Source of the DNA: Zygnema cylindricum
Taxonomy: Eukaryota > Streptophyta > Zygnematophyceae > Zygnematales > Zygnemataceae
Direction of reading: 5' to 3'
Length of the DNA stretch: 64,000 nucleotides
NCBI GenBank assembly: GCA_037447655.1
Contig: JBBHKE010001564.1
Coordinates: 309,768 to 373,767, forward strand
Position numbers and translations under genes: made by a program. This document shows positions 45,872 through 56,347 of this stretch, one piece after another; the stretch's first letter is position 1, and the number at the start of each line of letters is the position of its first letter. The notes beneath the pieces were generated by a model. The model was not told the origin of the DNA. It did no database searches and saw only the letters and a program-made list of their open reading frames with translations.

Positions 45872-46618
45872 TTAGCTGATCCGAATATATCCTAGACCGG
45901 TAAGAAACTCATCAAGCTTCTTATTCCACTGTTGAGGCGCATGTTTCAAACCATAAAGAGATTTAATCAGCCGGCATACGTTACTCTCCTCTCTTTCTTC
46001 CACAAACCCTTCGGGTTGTCGCATGAAGATCTCCTCTTCCAATTCTCCATGCAAAAAGGCTGTTTTGATGTCCATCTGGTGCACTTCCATGTCTTCCTCT
46101 GCTGCCAGGCTGAGAAGTATGCGGACGGAGGGAAATTTGACCACCGGGGCAAAGGTTTCCTCGTAGTCAATTCCCTCCTTTTGTGTAAATCCCTTTGCCA
46201 CTAGTCGGGCCTTGTAGCGCTCGATTGTGTTATCTGGGTTCAGGTTTAATTTGAAAACCCACTTACAACCGATTGGTTTTCGGTAAGGTGGACAATCCAC
46301 CAGCTCGTAAGTATCGGCTGCCATAATTGAGGCCATCTCTTCATTGATGGCTGTATTCCACCGATTTCTTTCTGGACAAGTCATCGCCTCTCCATAAGTT
46401 TGAGGTTCATCTTGATGAGATAGTTTTGTTACCTTGTTATTAACCTGTTTTTCTTGCAGTCTTTTATTACTTCTCCTTCCCCCTTCAAAATCTGAGGCCG
46501 GAATAGATGGTTCTCGTGGATTCTTTCGAACAAACTCGGTTTCTCCCCTATACCTTGATTCCGATTCAATTTCCACCACGTCTTCCGCTTCGGGTAGATT
46601 TGTCACTGGAGTTTCCAC
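45872..46618 (-). pseudogene. TE2 reverse transcriptase, N-terminal part
   Basis: Contains EAMTCPERNRWNTAINEEMA, GCKWVFKLNLNPDN, RYKARLVAKGFTQKEG, FAPVVKFPSVRILLSLAA, HQMDIKTAFLHGELEEE and SLYGLKHAPQQW. It is separated from the catalytic half by a break near 45870. Confidence 0.9.
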
Positions 46619-46636
46619 AGCTGAGTCCTTTTCTGT

Positions 46637-47697
46637 CTAATTTATTCTTGCAAGAGTGTCATCTTCTCTAAAACTTGGATAGTTAGGAAGCTCAAAGTCA
46701 TCAGAATTTTTTGACTCAAATTTGATTTTTACTGACTTTGTATATTTGAAGGGATCCACAGACTTTCCTTCATCCATAACTACTAGATGCTTTACTAAGA
46801 TTATATCTTCCCTTTTTAGATCATAAACTCTATATCCTTTAACATCTTCATCATATCCTAATAAGTATCTCGGTTTTCCTTTAGGATCTAGCTTCCAATT
46901 AGACCGATCTGTATCTAGACTGAATACTTGACTGCCGAAAACCTTTAAGTGGGATATGTCTGGTTTCCGGCCTGTCCATCTCTCATAAGGTGTTTGATCT
47001 TTTATAGCTGAAGTAAGAACTCTATTTTTGAGGTAATTAGCACAGTTCATTGCTTCTGCCCAAAACCTTTTTCCTATCTTGTTATCCGACAACATACTTC
47101 TAGCACTATCACTTAGTGTTCTATTTAACCTTTCAGCTACCCTATTCAATTCCGGATTTTCTGGAACTGTCTTTTGGTGTTGAACCCCATCTTCCCTCAA
47201 AAAATCTCAAACTGGTCAGAAGTATACTCTCCACCATTGTCACTCCTTACTCTCTTGATTGGAGTTTCATGGAGTTTTTCGCTCCATGCTTTATATTGTC
47301 TAAAACAGTCCTGAGCTTCTGACTTGTTTTTCAAAAAATACACCCGGGAATACTGAGACCAATCATCAGTTATAGTCATCATAAATCTCTTCCCCCCCGG
47401 TGAGGGCACTCTATCCTATCCCCAAATATCTGTGTGTACTAGATCTAGAAGTTTTTCTCCCTTGTAGGTGGCTGTTTTAGGAAAGGGTAATCTGTGTGCT
47501 TTACCTTGAGCACACCCACTACAATCACTTATATCATCACTCTCAGTGAACTGAATCCCTTCCACCACTCCCATCTTTTTCATCTCTCTTAACTTATCTA
47601 GATTCACATGCCCAAGCCTCTTATGCCAGATCATAATATCATGAACACCAGCATAATAAAGTTTCTTCGTTTCATTACTTAAGATCAGCCTAAACAT
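46637..47697 (-). pseudogene. TE2 integrase in three frames
   Basis: 47416-47697 carries the zinc domain (WHKRLGHVNLDKL ... CSGCAQGK). 47197-47409 holds ITDDWSQYSRVYFLKNKSE and RVRSDNGGEY (first and second Asp). 46637-47200 holds NRVAERLNRTL (the Glu), FWAEAMNCANYLKNR and the C-terminal YLLGYDEDVKGYRVYD. All catalytic residues are present, but two frame breaks separate the parts. Confidence 0.88.
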
Positions 47698-48434
47698 CCC
47701 ATGGCTACCTTTCTCAGCAATGAAATAGACATTCCCTCAAAACTAGCAGTAAAGACTCCTTCCTTAGTGCTAGTAAAAAAACCCTTATCATCTAATACAG
47801 ATGTAGAGATAAGGTTTTTGTTCAGTTCCGGGATAAACAATACATCGGAGAAAGTTAATATGGATGTCTTTCCTTCTACTAACACATTCAGATCTACCGA
47901 TCCTACAAGAGTACTGGTGACTATCTTCTCATCCCCGTACTCTATCTCTACGGTGGGAATCTTTCTTATCTTGGTGAACAAGTGCCTATCCTTACACATG
48001 TGCATTGAGGCACCTGAATCTATAATCCAGCCTGCTTCACCTTTCAATCCACCGTAAGCACATTTCTGCCTTCGTGGAATTTCAACCTCAGTTTTCGCCT
48101 CCAACTCCTCATCCAAAAGGAGCTCATCGTCCTCGTCCTCGGATTCCGCCTCAAGTACCTGTGTGACAAGGGCCTTTTTCTTTCCTCTCGGGGTACCACC
48201 GGTCTGCCCCTCCTTTAACCGAAGCTCAGTTAGCTTAGTGCACTCTGCCATATAGTGCCCCGGTTTCTTACAAAAATTACATAAACCTTTGGGAGCCCTT
48301 GGTTCGAACTCGTCAACCTGTTTTTTCTGCTCCCTACCCCCATAGTTTCCGACTGGTTTCCGGGAAATCCTTGTTCCTCCAATCGGTCGCTGTTGCCAAG
48401 GCTTGGCCACTGTTTCCTCCCCTTCGGATCTCAA
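47685..48434 (-). pseudogene. TE2 nucleocapsid zinc knuckle and protease
   Basis: CCHC knuckle CNFCKKPGHYMAEC, an acidic stretch, then the aspartic protease motif GWIIDSGASMHMCKD and NLISTSVLDDKGF. The frame is intact and slightly overlaps the integrase zinc-domain frame. Confidence 0.88.
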
Positions 48435-48444
48435 TCGTATTCTC

Positions 48445-49179
48445 TCAAACGAGAATCATCCCTACCACTGAGTTCCATATCCACCTTGAGTCCGGCAAGT
48501 CCTGCACACGGTTGACTATGTTCTCGAACTCATTAGGTAACTTGATTAGTAAACAATTAACCTTTTCTTTTTCACTAAAAACTTTTCCCGCACTCTCTAG
48601 CTCCATGAAGAGTGTAGCAAGCTCATTGCAAAAATCCAACATATTTCCCCCTTTGTATACATACTCCTTAACTTTCTGATCAGCCAACTGTTGTTGCTGA
48701 ATCGTACCACTTCGGTACATCTCTATGAGAGCCATCCAAAGATCGAATGCCCTCTCTACCTACAAATGAGGACATGCAAGTCCTTGAGTGAGATGGCGTA
48801 GGATGAAGTGCTTTGCCGCCATATTGTTGAAGTCCCAGGTTTCAGTATCATTCTCCTCGTTCCTCGGAATAGGTGACATGAATGGTAAACCAGTTGATAT
48901 TGGTGTGGTCGCCTCCTTCTCCTTTCCTTTGTCCACCACCTCTCCTTCCTTTGTTTCATCCGTTAAAGGTGAATCCTCTTTCCTCGTGAATCTGCTTCCT
49001 TTAAACCCTGGAGGAATTCCAAGACTTGATGGACGCCCCAATCGTCCACTCACTATCCCCCAAAACCTTTTTTCGCATAGAGCTCCTATCATCATACTTT
49101 CCCAGTATATGAAGCCAGTTCCATTAAAGATTGGTACCATAGAGGGTGGGCCCATAACCTGAAACTTTGAGACCTCCAT
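48445..49179 (-). pseudogene. TE2 gag
   Basis: The ATG at 49179 lies inside the 5' LTR. The frame reads MEVSKFQVMGPPSMVPIFNG, with the primer site encoding roughly QVMGP, then GTGFIYWESMMIGALCEKRF. It ends near 48760 and gag resumes at 48735 with the segment KVKEYVYKGGNMLDFCNEL. The same N-terminus is seen in TE3 (MEHTKFQVMGPPSRVP). Confidence 0.82.
49148..49159 (-). other. TE2 primer-binding site (half-tRNA type)
   Basis: The minus strand reads GGTTATGGGCCC directly after the 5' LTR end. This is the copia-type primer site complementary to the anticodon stem-loop of initiator tRNA-Met, and it is inside gag. Confidence 0.8.
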
Positions 49180-50206
49180 AAGTCCTCAGAGTGAACAGCT
49201 TCCAAGAAGCCTCTAGGATAATCCTGACCCCTTTCTGTTTAAGCAAAAATAACTGCCACCCTGACAGACAAAAACTCTGACCATCTTCACCAATGTGAAG
49301 ACAAGACTCCCTTGAGTCGATAGCAAAAAGAATCTCTGAATTTGCTCCCCTGAGCAGTAAGTTATGGAGGGTCAAAGTTGACCTTTTGTACAGAAGCTCT
49401 CTGGGAGAGAGGGTCCTATCTCCTAATTTTTCTAAGTCCTATCTCTCTCACACACTCTATCTACTGATGTACGGAACCAATCAGAATTGAGTTCCGTACG
49501 CAAAAGTACAGCTGCCGGTGTACTTTAGGTACGGACATTGTATGACAAGGCCTAAATGTCGACACATGTCATATCCGGATTCGATGTCATAATCTCCGGG
49601 GATTCCACCATCCAACGAAATTTCGCCACGCGTCATCCGATGTGGCGATGGCCACAAACCGCCGAAAACTTCCTCCGCGATCTCGGCGCTAATTTCGGCC
49701 GTCCGATTAGAATCTAATTTAATCGTAGCCGTAATAAATACATGTGCGGTATTTGTTTCATTTACGAAACAAATGCGCGGTATTGATTTATAGTCCGTAC
49801 CGTAATCCGTACTTTATATATTACCGGATCTATGTATCCCGTAATCTATTATAGTTAAATGAATAATCGTACGTATACATATTTAATTAATTATCAAACT
49901 ATATACTACGTAACATTAATCCTAGACTTAACGGCTAAGGCTACCGGCTGTTTCTAATGCCGGACGGTAGGTACAAGGATCAATTCCTGCCGACGGCACA
50001 AACCTTTTAATTAAATAAAACCGAACTAATATAAATTTCCCGTAAACCTCAGGATAGCCTAGGTAGCCATGGCTCTAGCTTCCTCTCCAATTTCTCAGTG
50101 ACTGCGACAAGTTTGAGAGTTGGAGAGAGAAGTTAGAGGTAGACTGCCTCGACTTCTATATTTCTATTCCGACCTAGAAAATACTTAAAAACCATTAATT
50201 TCTACA
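49160..50206 (-). repeat. TE2 5' LTR
   Basis: 1047 bp, TGAAACTTTGAGACC to TTTCTACA on plus. It differs from the 3' LTR at only a handful of positions. The antisense tRNA-like block lies at about 49926-50001. Confidence 0.93.
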
Positions 50207-50212
50207 GTAGAG

Positions 50213-50424
50213 GTTGAACTATTCTATGAACATTAAGTAGTGGAAACTAATTACTAGTTAGAAAGGTTCTAAAGAGTTAGTGGGAATCTTTCTACACTAA
50301 AACAGTATGTACAAAAAAGGTACAACAAGTACAAAAACATTAATTAAAGTAACATACGTAAGACTTAGTGTTCTAGGACTTAACTTTGAGGAAAGTAAAA
50401 CTAACTAAACATAGTAGTTCAACA
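50213..50424. mobile_element. Small inverted-repeat insert next to TE2
   Basis: GTTGAACTATTCTATG at the left and CATAGTAGTTCAAC at the right are inverted. GTAGAG occurs on both sides (50207-50212 and 50425-50430), so it may be an independent insertion of about 212 bp. It could also be a short solo LTR. Confidence 0.4.
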
Positions 50425-50439
50425 GTAGAGTGGAATGTC

Positions 50440-51180
50440 GAATTCCAATACCCCTCGTCGATTAAAGCACGGAGTTAGCCACGCAGGCTAGAAGATAAAA
50501 TATGTTTGTCGAAGGAAGGGCGAAAGAGAGGTTTTCTAAAAAAGTCGGCAAGTAAGTCGGGGATAGAGCAATGGGAAAAAAAAACCGTGCCATCCACGAT
50601 TTTTTCAAGAGTAAAATGTTATTCTATATCGATGTGTTTCGCACAAGTGTGGTGAATGGGATTTTTCATGAGGGCGAAAGCTCCTTGAAAATCACAAAAT
50701 ATAAAAGTGGGAGTAGTTTGATAGAAGGAAAGGTATCTGAGAAGGCGACGAAGCCAAATGGCGGTTTTAGTGGCAAAGGTACCAGGCGACGAAGCCAAAT
50801 GGCGGTTAAACTGGCAGAGGTACCAGCCATGTATTCAGATTCAGTAGATGAGAGAGCAACGTTTGGTTGTTTTCGGAAAGACCATGAGACAAGACCACAG
50901 CCATGTATTCAGATTCAGTAGATGAGAGAGCAACGTTTGGTTGTTTTCGGAAAGACCATGAGACAAGACCACCACCAAGGGAGAAATAAACCCTAAAAAT
51001 AAAGCGGCATTCGTCAATTTGATTCCTCCAGCCCGCATCACAAAATCTAACAAGAGAGGAATCGAGAAGAGAAAGAGAAGGAAAAGAGGAAGGTGGGGAG
51101 AAAGAAGAAAATGGATAGAAGGTGAGGCAAAGATGTTTGATGCCTTAGAGGTATCTAAGGACACGCTAAATAATAATGAT
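50440..51180 (-). pseudogene. Copia RNase H relic with internal duplications
   Basis: The minus strand near 50820-50890 encodes SFRKQPNVALSSTESEYMAG, the RNase H signature around its Glu. A 74-bp block is repeated in tandem (50827 and 50901), as is a block of about 35 bp with AGGCGACGAAGCCAAATGGC (near 50741 and 50784). It is downstream, in minus sense, of the RT relic at 51283-51552 and probably part of the same dead element. Confidence 0.7.
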
Positions 51181-51282
51181 TACTAAACTCTCACTTGTAC
51201 CTTTGATGTAAATACTAATATCCGCGCTAATTTCTTTAAAATCATCTTTTTATAAAGCACAGACAATAGTTTTGTGCCACAT

Positions 51283-51600
51283 TCATGGCGCCTGTTTAAG
51301 ACCATAAATAGACTTATTCAAGCGACAAACCAAAGATTCTTGTCCAGCTACAATGTATCCAAGAGCATGTTCCATGCAAATATCTTTTTCAAGATTCCCG
51401 TGCAAATAAACAGTTTTGGCGTTTAATTGCTGAAGCTCCCTATCGTGAATGGCTCCTAAAGACAAAATGGTACGAATGGATTTTGATTTCGCAACACGTG
51501 CAAAAGTCTCATTGTAATCAATTCCTTCTGTTTGTGAATAGTTTTTCGCCACGAGACGCGATTTGTAGCGTTGAACAGATCCATCTACAATTTTTTTGAC
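51283..51600 (-). pseudogene. Copia reverse transcriptase relic
   Basis: The minus frame reads NYSQTEGIDYNETFARVAKS, then LQQLNAKTVYLHGNLEKDIC, ending LNKSIYGLKQAP. The match to Copia RT is clear, with several substitutions. A 25-bp tandem duplication (GGGCAGATTTTAATGTGAGTGGT) lies nearby at about 51731-51780. Confidence 0.8.
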
Positions 51601-52310
51601 TTAAAAACCCACTTTAAACCAATGACGTGCCAGTTAGGTGGCAGCTCGCAAAGCATCCAAGTGTGGTTCATCATTAGTGTTTGATAATCGTCATTGGCCG
51701 CCAAATATCATTTGTCATGTGGACGTTTGGGGCAGATTTTAATGTGAGTGGTGGGGCAGATTTTAATGTGAGTGGTGGTTCAGTGGCATCACCAAGGTTG
51801 GCGTAAGCAAGATTTAGGGTCACCTTCCAAGTAGAATGTACTGGTCAAGTACTGCGCAATATATTTTGCTGAGAGAGATTATGAGCAAGAATCAAAGTAT
51901 TTATCGTGGAAAAATGTGCCAGTGGATTCGCCAAAGTTGGCGCGAAGGATTGCGCCAAAAAAATCGCTAGATTTGTTGGAATAGAGGTTGGCGTTGGCCA
52001 TACGACGTCCGCGTGCATTAATAAAGAAAAAGTAAATGCGTTTGTGCGTGTAAAATTTGGTTTTGAGACGTAATTGTCTCATGATTGGTCGTTCATGTCG
52101 TCGGGCAAAGGTCGATTTGGTCAAGATTTGTCGTTGCGGACGGAGACTATGTGAAGATACGCCTAGTTTGTCGATCGTAACGATTTGCGTCTTTGGGATG
52201 AACGTGGATTGTGTTGAGGGTTCCGCGGTCGCATATTGTTCCAATCTATCAAAATCTTTAAACACCAAGAAATTAAGGAGGTATGGTCGCGAAAATAGGA
52301 GGATTGGAAA

Positions 52311-52625
52311 ATGAACGGGATCGAGAAGCATGCGTGGTCCCATCCGAGTGGCATGGGTTGGTCCGGCAAGCTACTCGGGCCAAGGAAGGCTTTCTTCCTA
52401 AAGTTGGCTCGCGATTCAATTCGCGAAGTCAACGCAATGAAAGATAAGAATGGGATGGGCTACGCACGTAAAGCTATGATTCAGTGCGGATTGTCGTTGA
52501 ATGACAAGAAATGGGAGGAGAGCATGCTCACCCCGGATTTACAAGTCATCATCATGAAATGGCGGTTCTATTTCGAAGGCGACGAGGTGCCAATTCCCTC
52601 TATAGTGGCACGAGATTTTGTCTAA
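52311..52625 (+). CDS. Open frame of unknown function next to MITE
   Basis: A 104-codon frame in relatively GC-rich DNA reads SGKLLGPRKAFFLKLARDS, then GYARKAMIQCGLSLNDKKW, ending IPSIVARDFV. The next codons after the stop are acidic (EDEVSNDTDAEWETEDFES), as though the original protein was longer. Plus sequence from 51900 to 52310 in the same sense contains further broken frames (NKEKVNAFVRVKFGFE). It may be the remnant of a transposase or a degraded gene; I cannot name a family. The antisense frame is probably a shadow. Confidence 0.4.
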   Translation: MNGIEKHAWSHPSGMGWSGKLLGPRKAFFLKLARDSIREVNAMKDKNGMGYARKAMIQCGLSLNDKKWEESMLTPDLQVIIMKWRFYFEGDEVPIPSIVARDFV

Positions 52626-52771
52626 GGCATTCAAGATGCCGACACTCGTGAGGATGAAGTCTCTAATGACACGGACGCTGAATGGGAGACCGAAGATTTT
52701 GAGTCCTTTAATAGAGAAGTGGTGTAGTGTTTGAATAGGAGGACAAGGTTTAGCGTAAAATTTTAGAAGTA

Positions 52772-52945
52772 CAGTAGAACCTCTCTAAAACAATACTCTT
52801 GGGATCGAGGGTTGGTATCGAATTAGACAGGTTATTGAATTAAGCAGGGTCATAATTTACAAAGGCCCAACCTCAGGCCCCGGCACAGGTATTGAATTAT
52901 GGAGGTTATTGAATTAGGCAGTATTGTTTTAGAGAGGTTCTACTG
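52772..52945. mobile_element. pogo/Emigrant-like MITE
   Basis: 174 bp with perfect inverted ends CAGTAGAACCTCTCTAAAAC and its reverse complement, flanked by TA (52770-52771 and 52946-52947). Ends of the type CAGTARAACCTCT are characteristic of pogo-lineage MITEs such as Arabidopsis Emigrant. The interior has two TATTGAATTA-type half-repeats in quasi-symmetric arrangement. Confidence 0.88.
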
Positions 52946-53009
52946 TAGTGTTGGTTTCTTATACTTCTTTATTAGTAGTCTGGTTGGTTAGTGTGGTAAA
53001 TGTACTTAA

Positions 53010-53260
53010 CGTTTGTCAAAGAATGTTGGGGAAATTGTATCCTTTATGATATCAATATAATCGTATCCTTCTTGGTGTTTCATTTTGAAGTTTGTTATTG
53101 AACATGATGTATGGAAAAAGACTTCGATGACTGAACGTTTGTCAAAGTATGTTGGGTAAATTGTATCCTTCATGAATTGAATATGATCGTATCCTTCTTT
53201 GTTTTTCGTTTTGAAGTTTGTTACTGAAAATGATGTATTGGATAAGACTTTCTTGACATT
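53010..53260. repeat. ~124-bp tandem repeat, two units
   Basis: Units starting AACGTTTGTCAAAG at about 53010 and 53134 are about 85% alike by eye. The frame through them is repeat-derived. Confidence 0.75.
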
Positions 53261-53336
53261 GGATGTTACGCATGTTTTCAATGTGTTTAAGGCTTCGTCG
53301 ATTACACGTTATATTCCACACATGGCGACAAATACA

Positions 53337-53630
53337 GTCCATTGCTAGGTCATTTTCGGCATTCAGACAGTTCTAGCGACGAGACAGTCTCATCGCTCAA
53401 GTGCACAAATTCGGCACAGATGTTTATAATGCGTTTAGGACTTTGTCGGTTAGTTGTTAAATTCCACGGAAGCCGAAAAATACAGTCCATTACTAGGTCA
53501 ATCCCGGCTTCAGACAGTTTTAGCGACGACACATTTTCATCGCTGAAGTGCAAAAATTCGACACGATAATTCAGCGACGAGAAAGTCTCGTTGCTGAATG
53601 GTAATTTTGATGGTAAACTAAGTTCTTCCA
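53337..53630. repeat. ~150-bp diverged tandem repeat
   Basis: Two units starting at about 53337 and 53487 (core TCCATTRCTAGGTCA, then CAGACAGTTYTAGCGACGA), followed by further TCAGCGACGAGA echoes. Confidence 0.65.
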
Positions 53631-53639
53631 TTCACCGAC

Positions 53640-54830
53640 GAAAATATATCGTGGCTAAATAATATTACTTTGACTCTACTATACATAGAAGGTATACATA
53701 GCCGTATTAAAAGTACTATCCAATAAATTACTTGTGTGTCATGCGCATAACGCAAAGTCTTTGCCCAAACAAATAAAATGTAATCCGAAATTATGTTTTA
53801 CTTCGTTAATAATATAAAATTTATATACTTCTCCTCTTAAGCTTGGTCCATCGAAATCACAAACAAGAATCATAATTTTTTTTTGTTCTTGTATTTATTA
53901 TTTTATTTCGGTCCCAAAATGCCCTTTTTATTTTAATCTTGTTATCAAAATAACCTTGGATCATAACTTTTTAACAAGAAAAAGCATATTTAACAAACGT
54001 GGAGCAAATTTATATATAAGATACAAAATACAAAAAACACAAATAATAAACATAAATATGGATAACATAAATTAAAACCATAAACGACCAATTCCTTTGT
54101 TTTATATTGCTTTCACGGGGCACATAACAGTTGTACAAAAGTTGAAAATGTATATATAAAAAAGTTGAAAATTGAACAAACGAAATCCTATGTCGGAAAA
54201 TTACCGAATGTACAACCCCAACAAAAACACATAAGATTATTCCTAACTAGATTTCTCCATAACCTACTTGTTTTTGTCATTTGTGTAGTAAAAAACTAGA
54301 CTCAATAAACAACAAAGCAACCCCTACCCTCCCTCTTTTAAAATCTCTCCTTTTTTGTTTCCCCCCTCTCCTCCCTCACCCCTACTCTCTTCTTTTCCTC
54401 GCCTCCATCTTTCCTCTCCTCTTTACTTTCCCCCTCTCGTTCAAAAACTTTTCTTTTATAACTTAATGGTATGCTCGTTATCTCCATTTGTAGAAAGAAT
54501 ATTGCATACGTCACAACTGCAAATAAGACAAACATAAAAAAATGAATCAATGATATATTAACAACCACAACCAACATAAATCGAATGACATCAAAACAAA
54601 CAAATAAAACAAAATACAACAAAAGGTAAAAAAAAAAAAAAACATTTACGCAAAACAAATTCAACAGAGCTACAAAAAATGAATGAAATAGATTGGGGGC
54701 GAGGGGGCGGCATTTTAAGGGGGGAGGAGGGGGGGGGAGGAGAAGGGAGACACATTGAGAGAGTGCGATAGGCTCTTTCAGTATGGGAAGGAAGAAAAGG
54801 GATAAGAATATAGGGAGAGAGAGGGATTCA
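53640..54830. other. AT-rich, no gene seen
   Basis: AT-rich spacer with CT-rich runs near 54330-54440 and a G-rich run near 54690-54750. No supported coding. Confidence 0.5.
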
Positions 54831-54836
54831 CAGATA

Positions 54837-55160
54837 GAGAGAAGCAGATTTAGAGGGAGAGAGGGGGAGAGGGAGATTGAGAGAGAAAGAGGAGAGAAGC
54901 AGATTCAAAGGGAGAGAGGGGGAGAGGGAGATTGAGAGAGAAAAAGGCAAGGGCAGAGAGGTAGAGGAGGAGGGGGAGAAGGGAAAGGGATAAAAATACA
55001 AGTAGAGAACATGCTAAAAATTAAAGCTAGGCACACTCAGAAGGAGAGAGAGGGAGAGGAGAAAATAAAGAGTGTGCAGCAAAAGAGGGAGAAGAGAAAA
55101 TAAAGAGATTGCAGCAGAGGTAGAGAGTGAAGAAAGTGGGAGTGGGGGGAGAGGAGGTGG
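54837..55160. repeat. GA-rich repeat with ~58-bp tandem unit
   Basis: A unit AGAGAAGCAGATT...GAGAGAGAAA occurs twice at about 54837 and 54895, followed by more GAGAGGG microsatellite. Confidence 0.75.
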
Positions 55161-55238
55161 AGCAGACCTATGGGGAGACAAGGAGGTGAGGAATATGGCG
55201 AAGGTGAGGGACACGCAAACCGGAAAAGGGAGCGCTAT

Positions 55239-55691
55239 TCACCATAAATTTAGGGAGATATGGAAGAGACAGGGTGGCTGGATGAGGAAATGGTAGGTTG
55301 ATAGGGAGGAAAGAATGCTTAGCTCGAAGTAATAACGATATGACGAATTTGCGAGGGAGAAAAATAGGTGGAGTAAAGACATACCGAAAGAGTGAGGGGG
55401 GAGGTGAGATATATGGATGGCGTGAGGAGGGGAATTAAAATACGCTTGCGGTTGTTTAAATGGAATCCATGGATGAAATGTGGAGCAGGCGGCGTAGCGT
55501 TCGCCTTCTTCGCCGTGAACAAATGATATATTTGTCAAAATGAAGTCGTTCAGGTCCCACCAAAAAACGGTTAGTTGTGAATCGCCAAGAACGAATTTTT
55601 TTTTTATAGACTGTCCGCATTTGGTGTTCCTCTCCCCAAATATCACCAACACCAAATGTTGTTGTTTTTTTCTATTAAATTCGAATAACAA
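55239..55691 (-). CDS. Possible 150-codon reading frame, uncertain
   Basis: This is the longest non-repeat, non-transposon frame in the right third. It starts with a Lys/Gln-rich stretch and contains WWDLNDFILTNISFVHGEEG and CSTFHPWIPFKQPQAYF. It has mixed composition but no domain I recognise, no splice signals that clearly support it, and AT-rich surroundings. It could be chance. Confidence 0.2.
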   Translation of the reverse strand: MLFEFNRKKQQHLVLVIFGERNTKCGQSIKKKFVLGDSQLTVFWWDLNDFILTNISFVHGEEGERYAACSTFHPWIPFKQPQAYFNSPPHAIHISHLPPHSFGMSLLHLFFSLANSSYRYYFELSILSSLSTYHFLIQPPCLFHISLNLW

Positions 55692-55929
55692 CCTTAATTA
55701 AGGGTTTTTTGGCACATCAACCCCGTATTAACATAAACGTATACTTTATTTTGTGTTCGGCACCATATTACAATGGACATTTATACAAAATAGGACCATC
55801 TTCACCTTAATACAATAAACATTTACGCTAAATGAACTATAACCATAAAATAACATTAGTAGAAACTATAAGTGCTTACAATGAACCTACTCGATGTTGA
55901 AATTGTATATATCAAAGTTACAGTTATAC

Positions 55930-56347
55930 GCCGCCGTGACATCGCGTTCAGTTACGTTCATTTACTGCAAAAATGACTTTCCACAGGCGAATATGTTTGA
56001 CGTTCACACTGTTGACCATGCGGTTCTTGGTCAAATATGTACGAACGTAATTTTCTATGAACGAGATTGAAGCCCTTTTAAGACCACACATTCTCATGCG
56101 TCCACGGCTATTATATATAATGAATTGTATATTTTTTTATAAAAACGTACAATTTTGTACGATATGACTCTGCCCGTACACCACACTACTATTTAACAGA
56201 TGGCGTACTTCCATTTTGTACGGTACCAAAAAAATAACCCTAAATAGAGTAAAGAAAAAAATAGAATGAACTAGGCTAATGGAGAATAAAAAAAAAAAAG
56301 CGGGACGGAGGAATTAGTGTACAGAACGCTAATAGCAATTGGTGGTG
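55930..56347. mobile_element. Family M element, right part
   Basis: Collinear with about 3070-3452 (shared AATGAATTGTA, CCGTACACCACACTA, AATAACCCTAAAT, AAAGCGGGACGGA blocks) and ends CTAATAGCAATTGGTGGTG followed by TA. The left end was not found. Confidence 0.65.

Larger units (their letters stand above)
43760..50206 (-). mobile_element. TE2: Copia LTR retrotransposon
   Basis: About 6.45 kb with 1049- and 1047-bp LTRs that are nearly identical, flanked by a GTAGA duplication (43755-43759 and 50207-50211). The minus strand encodes gag, zinc knuckle, protease, integrase, RT and RNase H in Copia order. A polypurine tract AATAAGGGGAG precedes the 3' LTR. Several frameshifts and stops interrupt coding. 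High LTR identity indicates a recent insertion despite the broken frames. Confidence 0.95.

Noticed and set aside
51879-52343. 154-codon minus frame
   Set aside because: Overlaps the plus-strand coding-like remnant and has no domain; judged an antisense shadow.
55014-55296. Short frames in the GA-rich region
   Set aside because: Composition follows the GAGAGGG repeat on one strand and CTCTCCC on the other.
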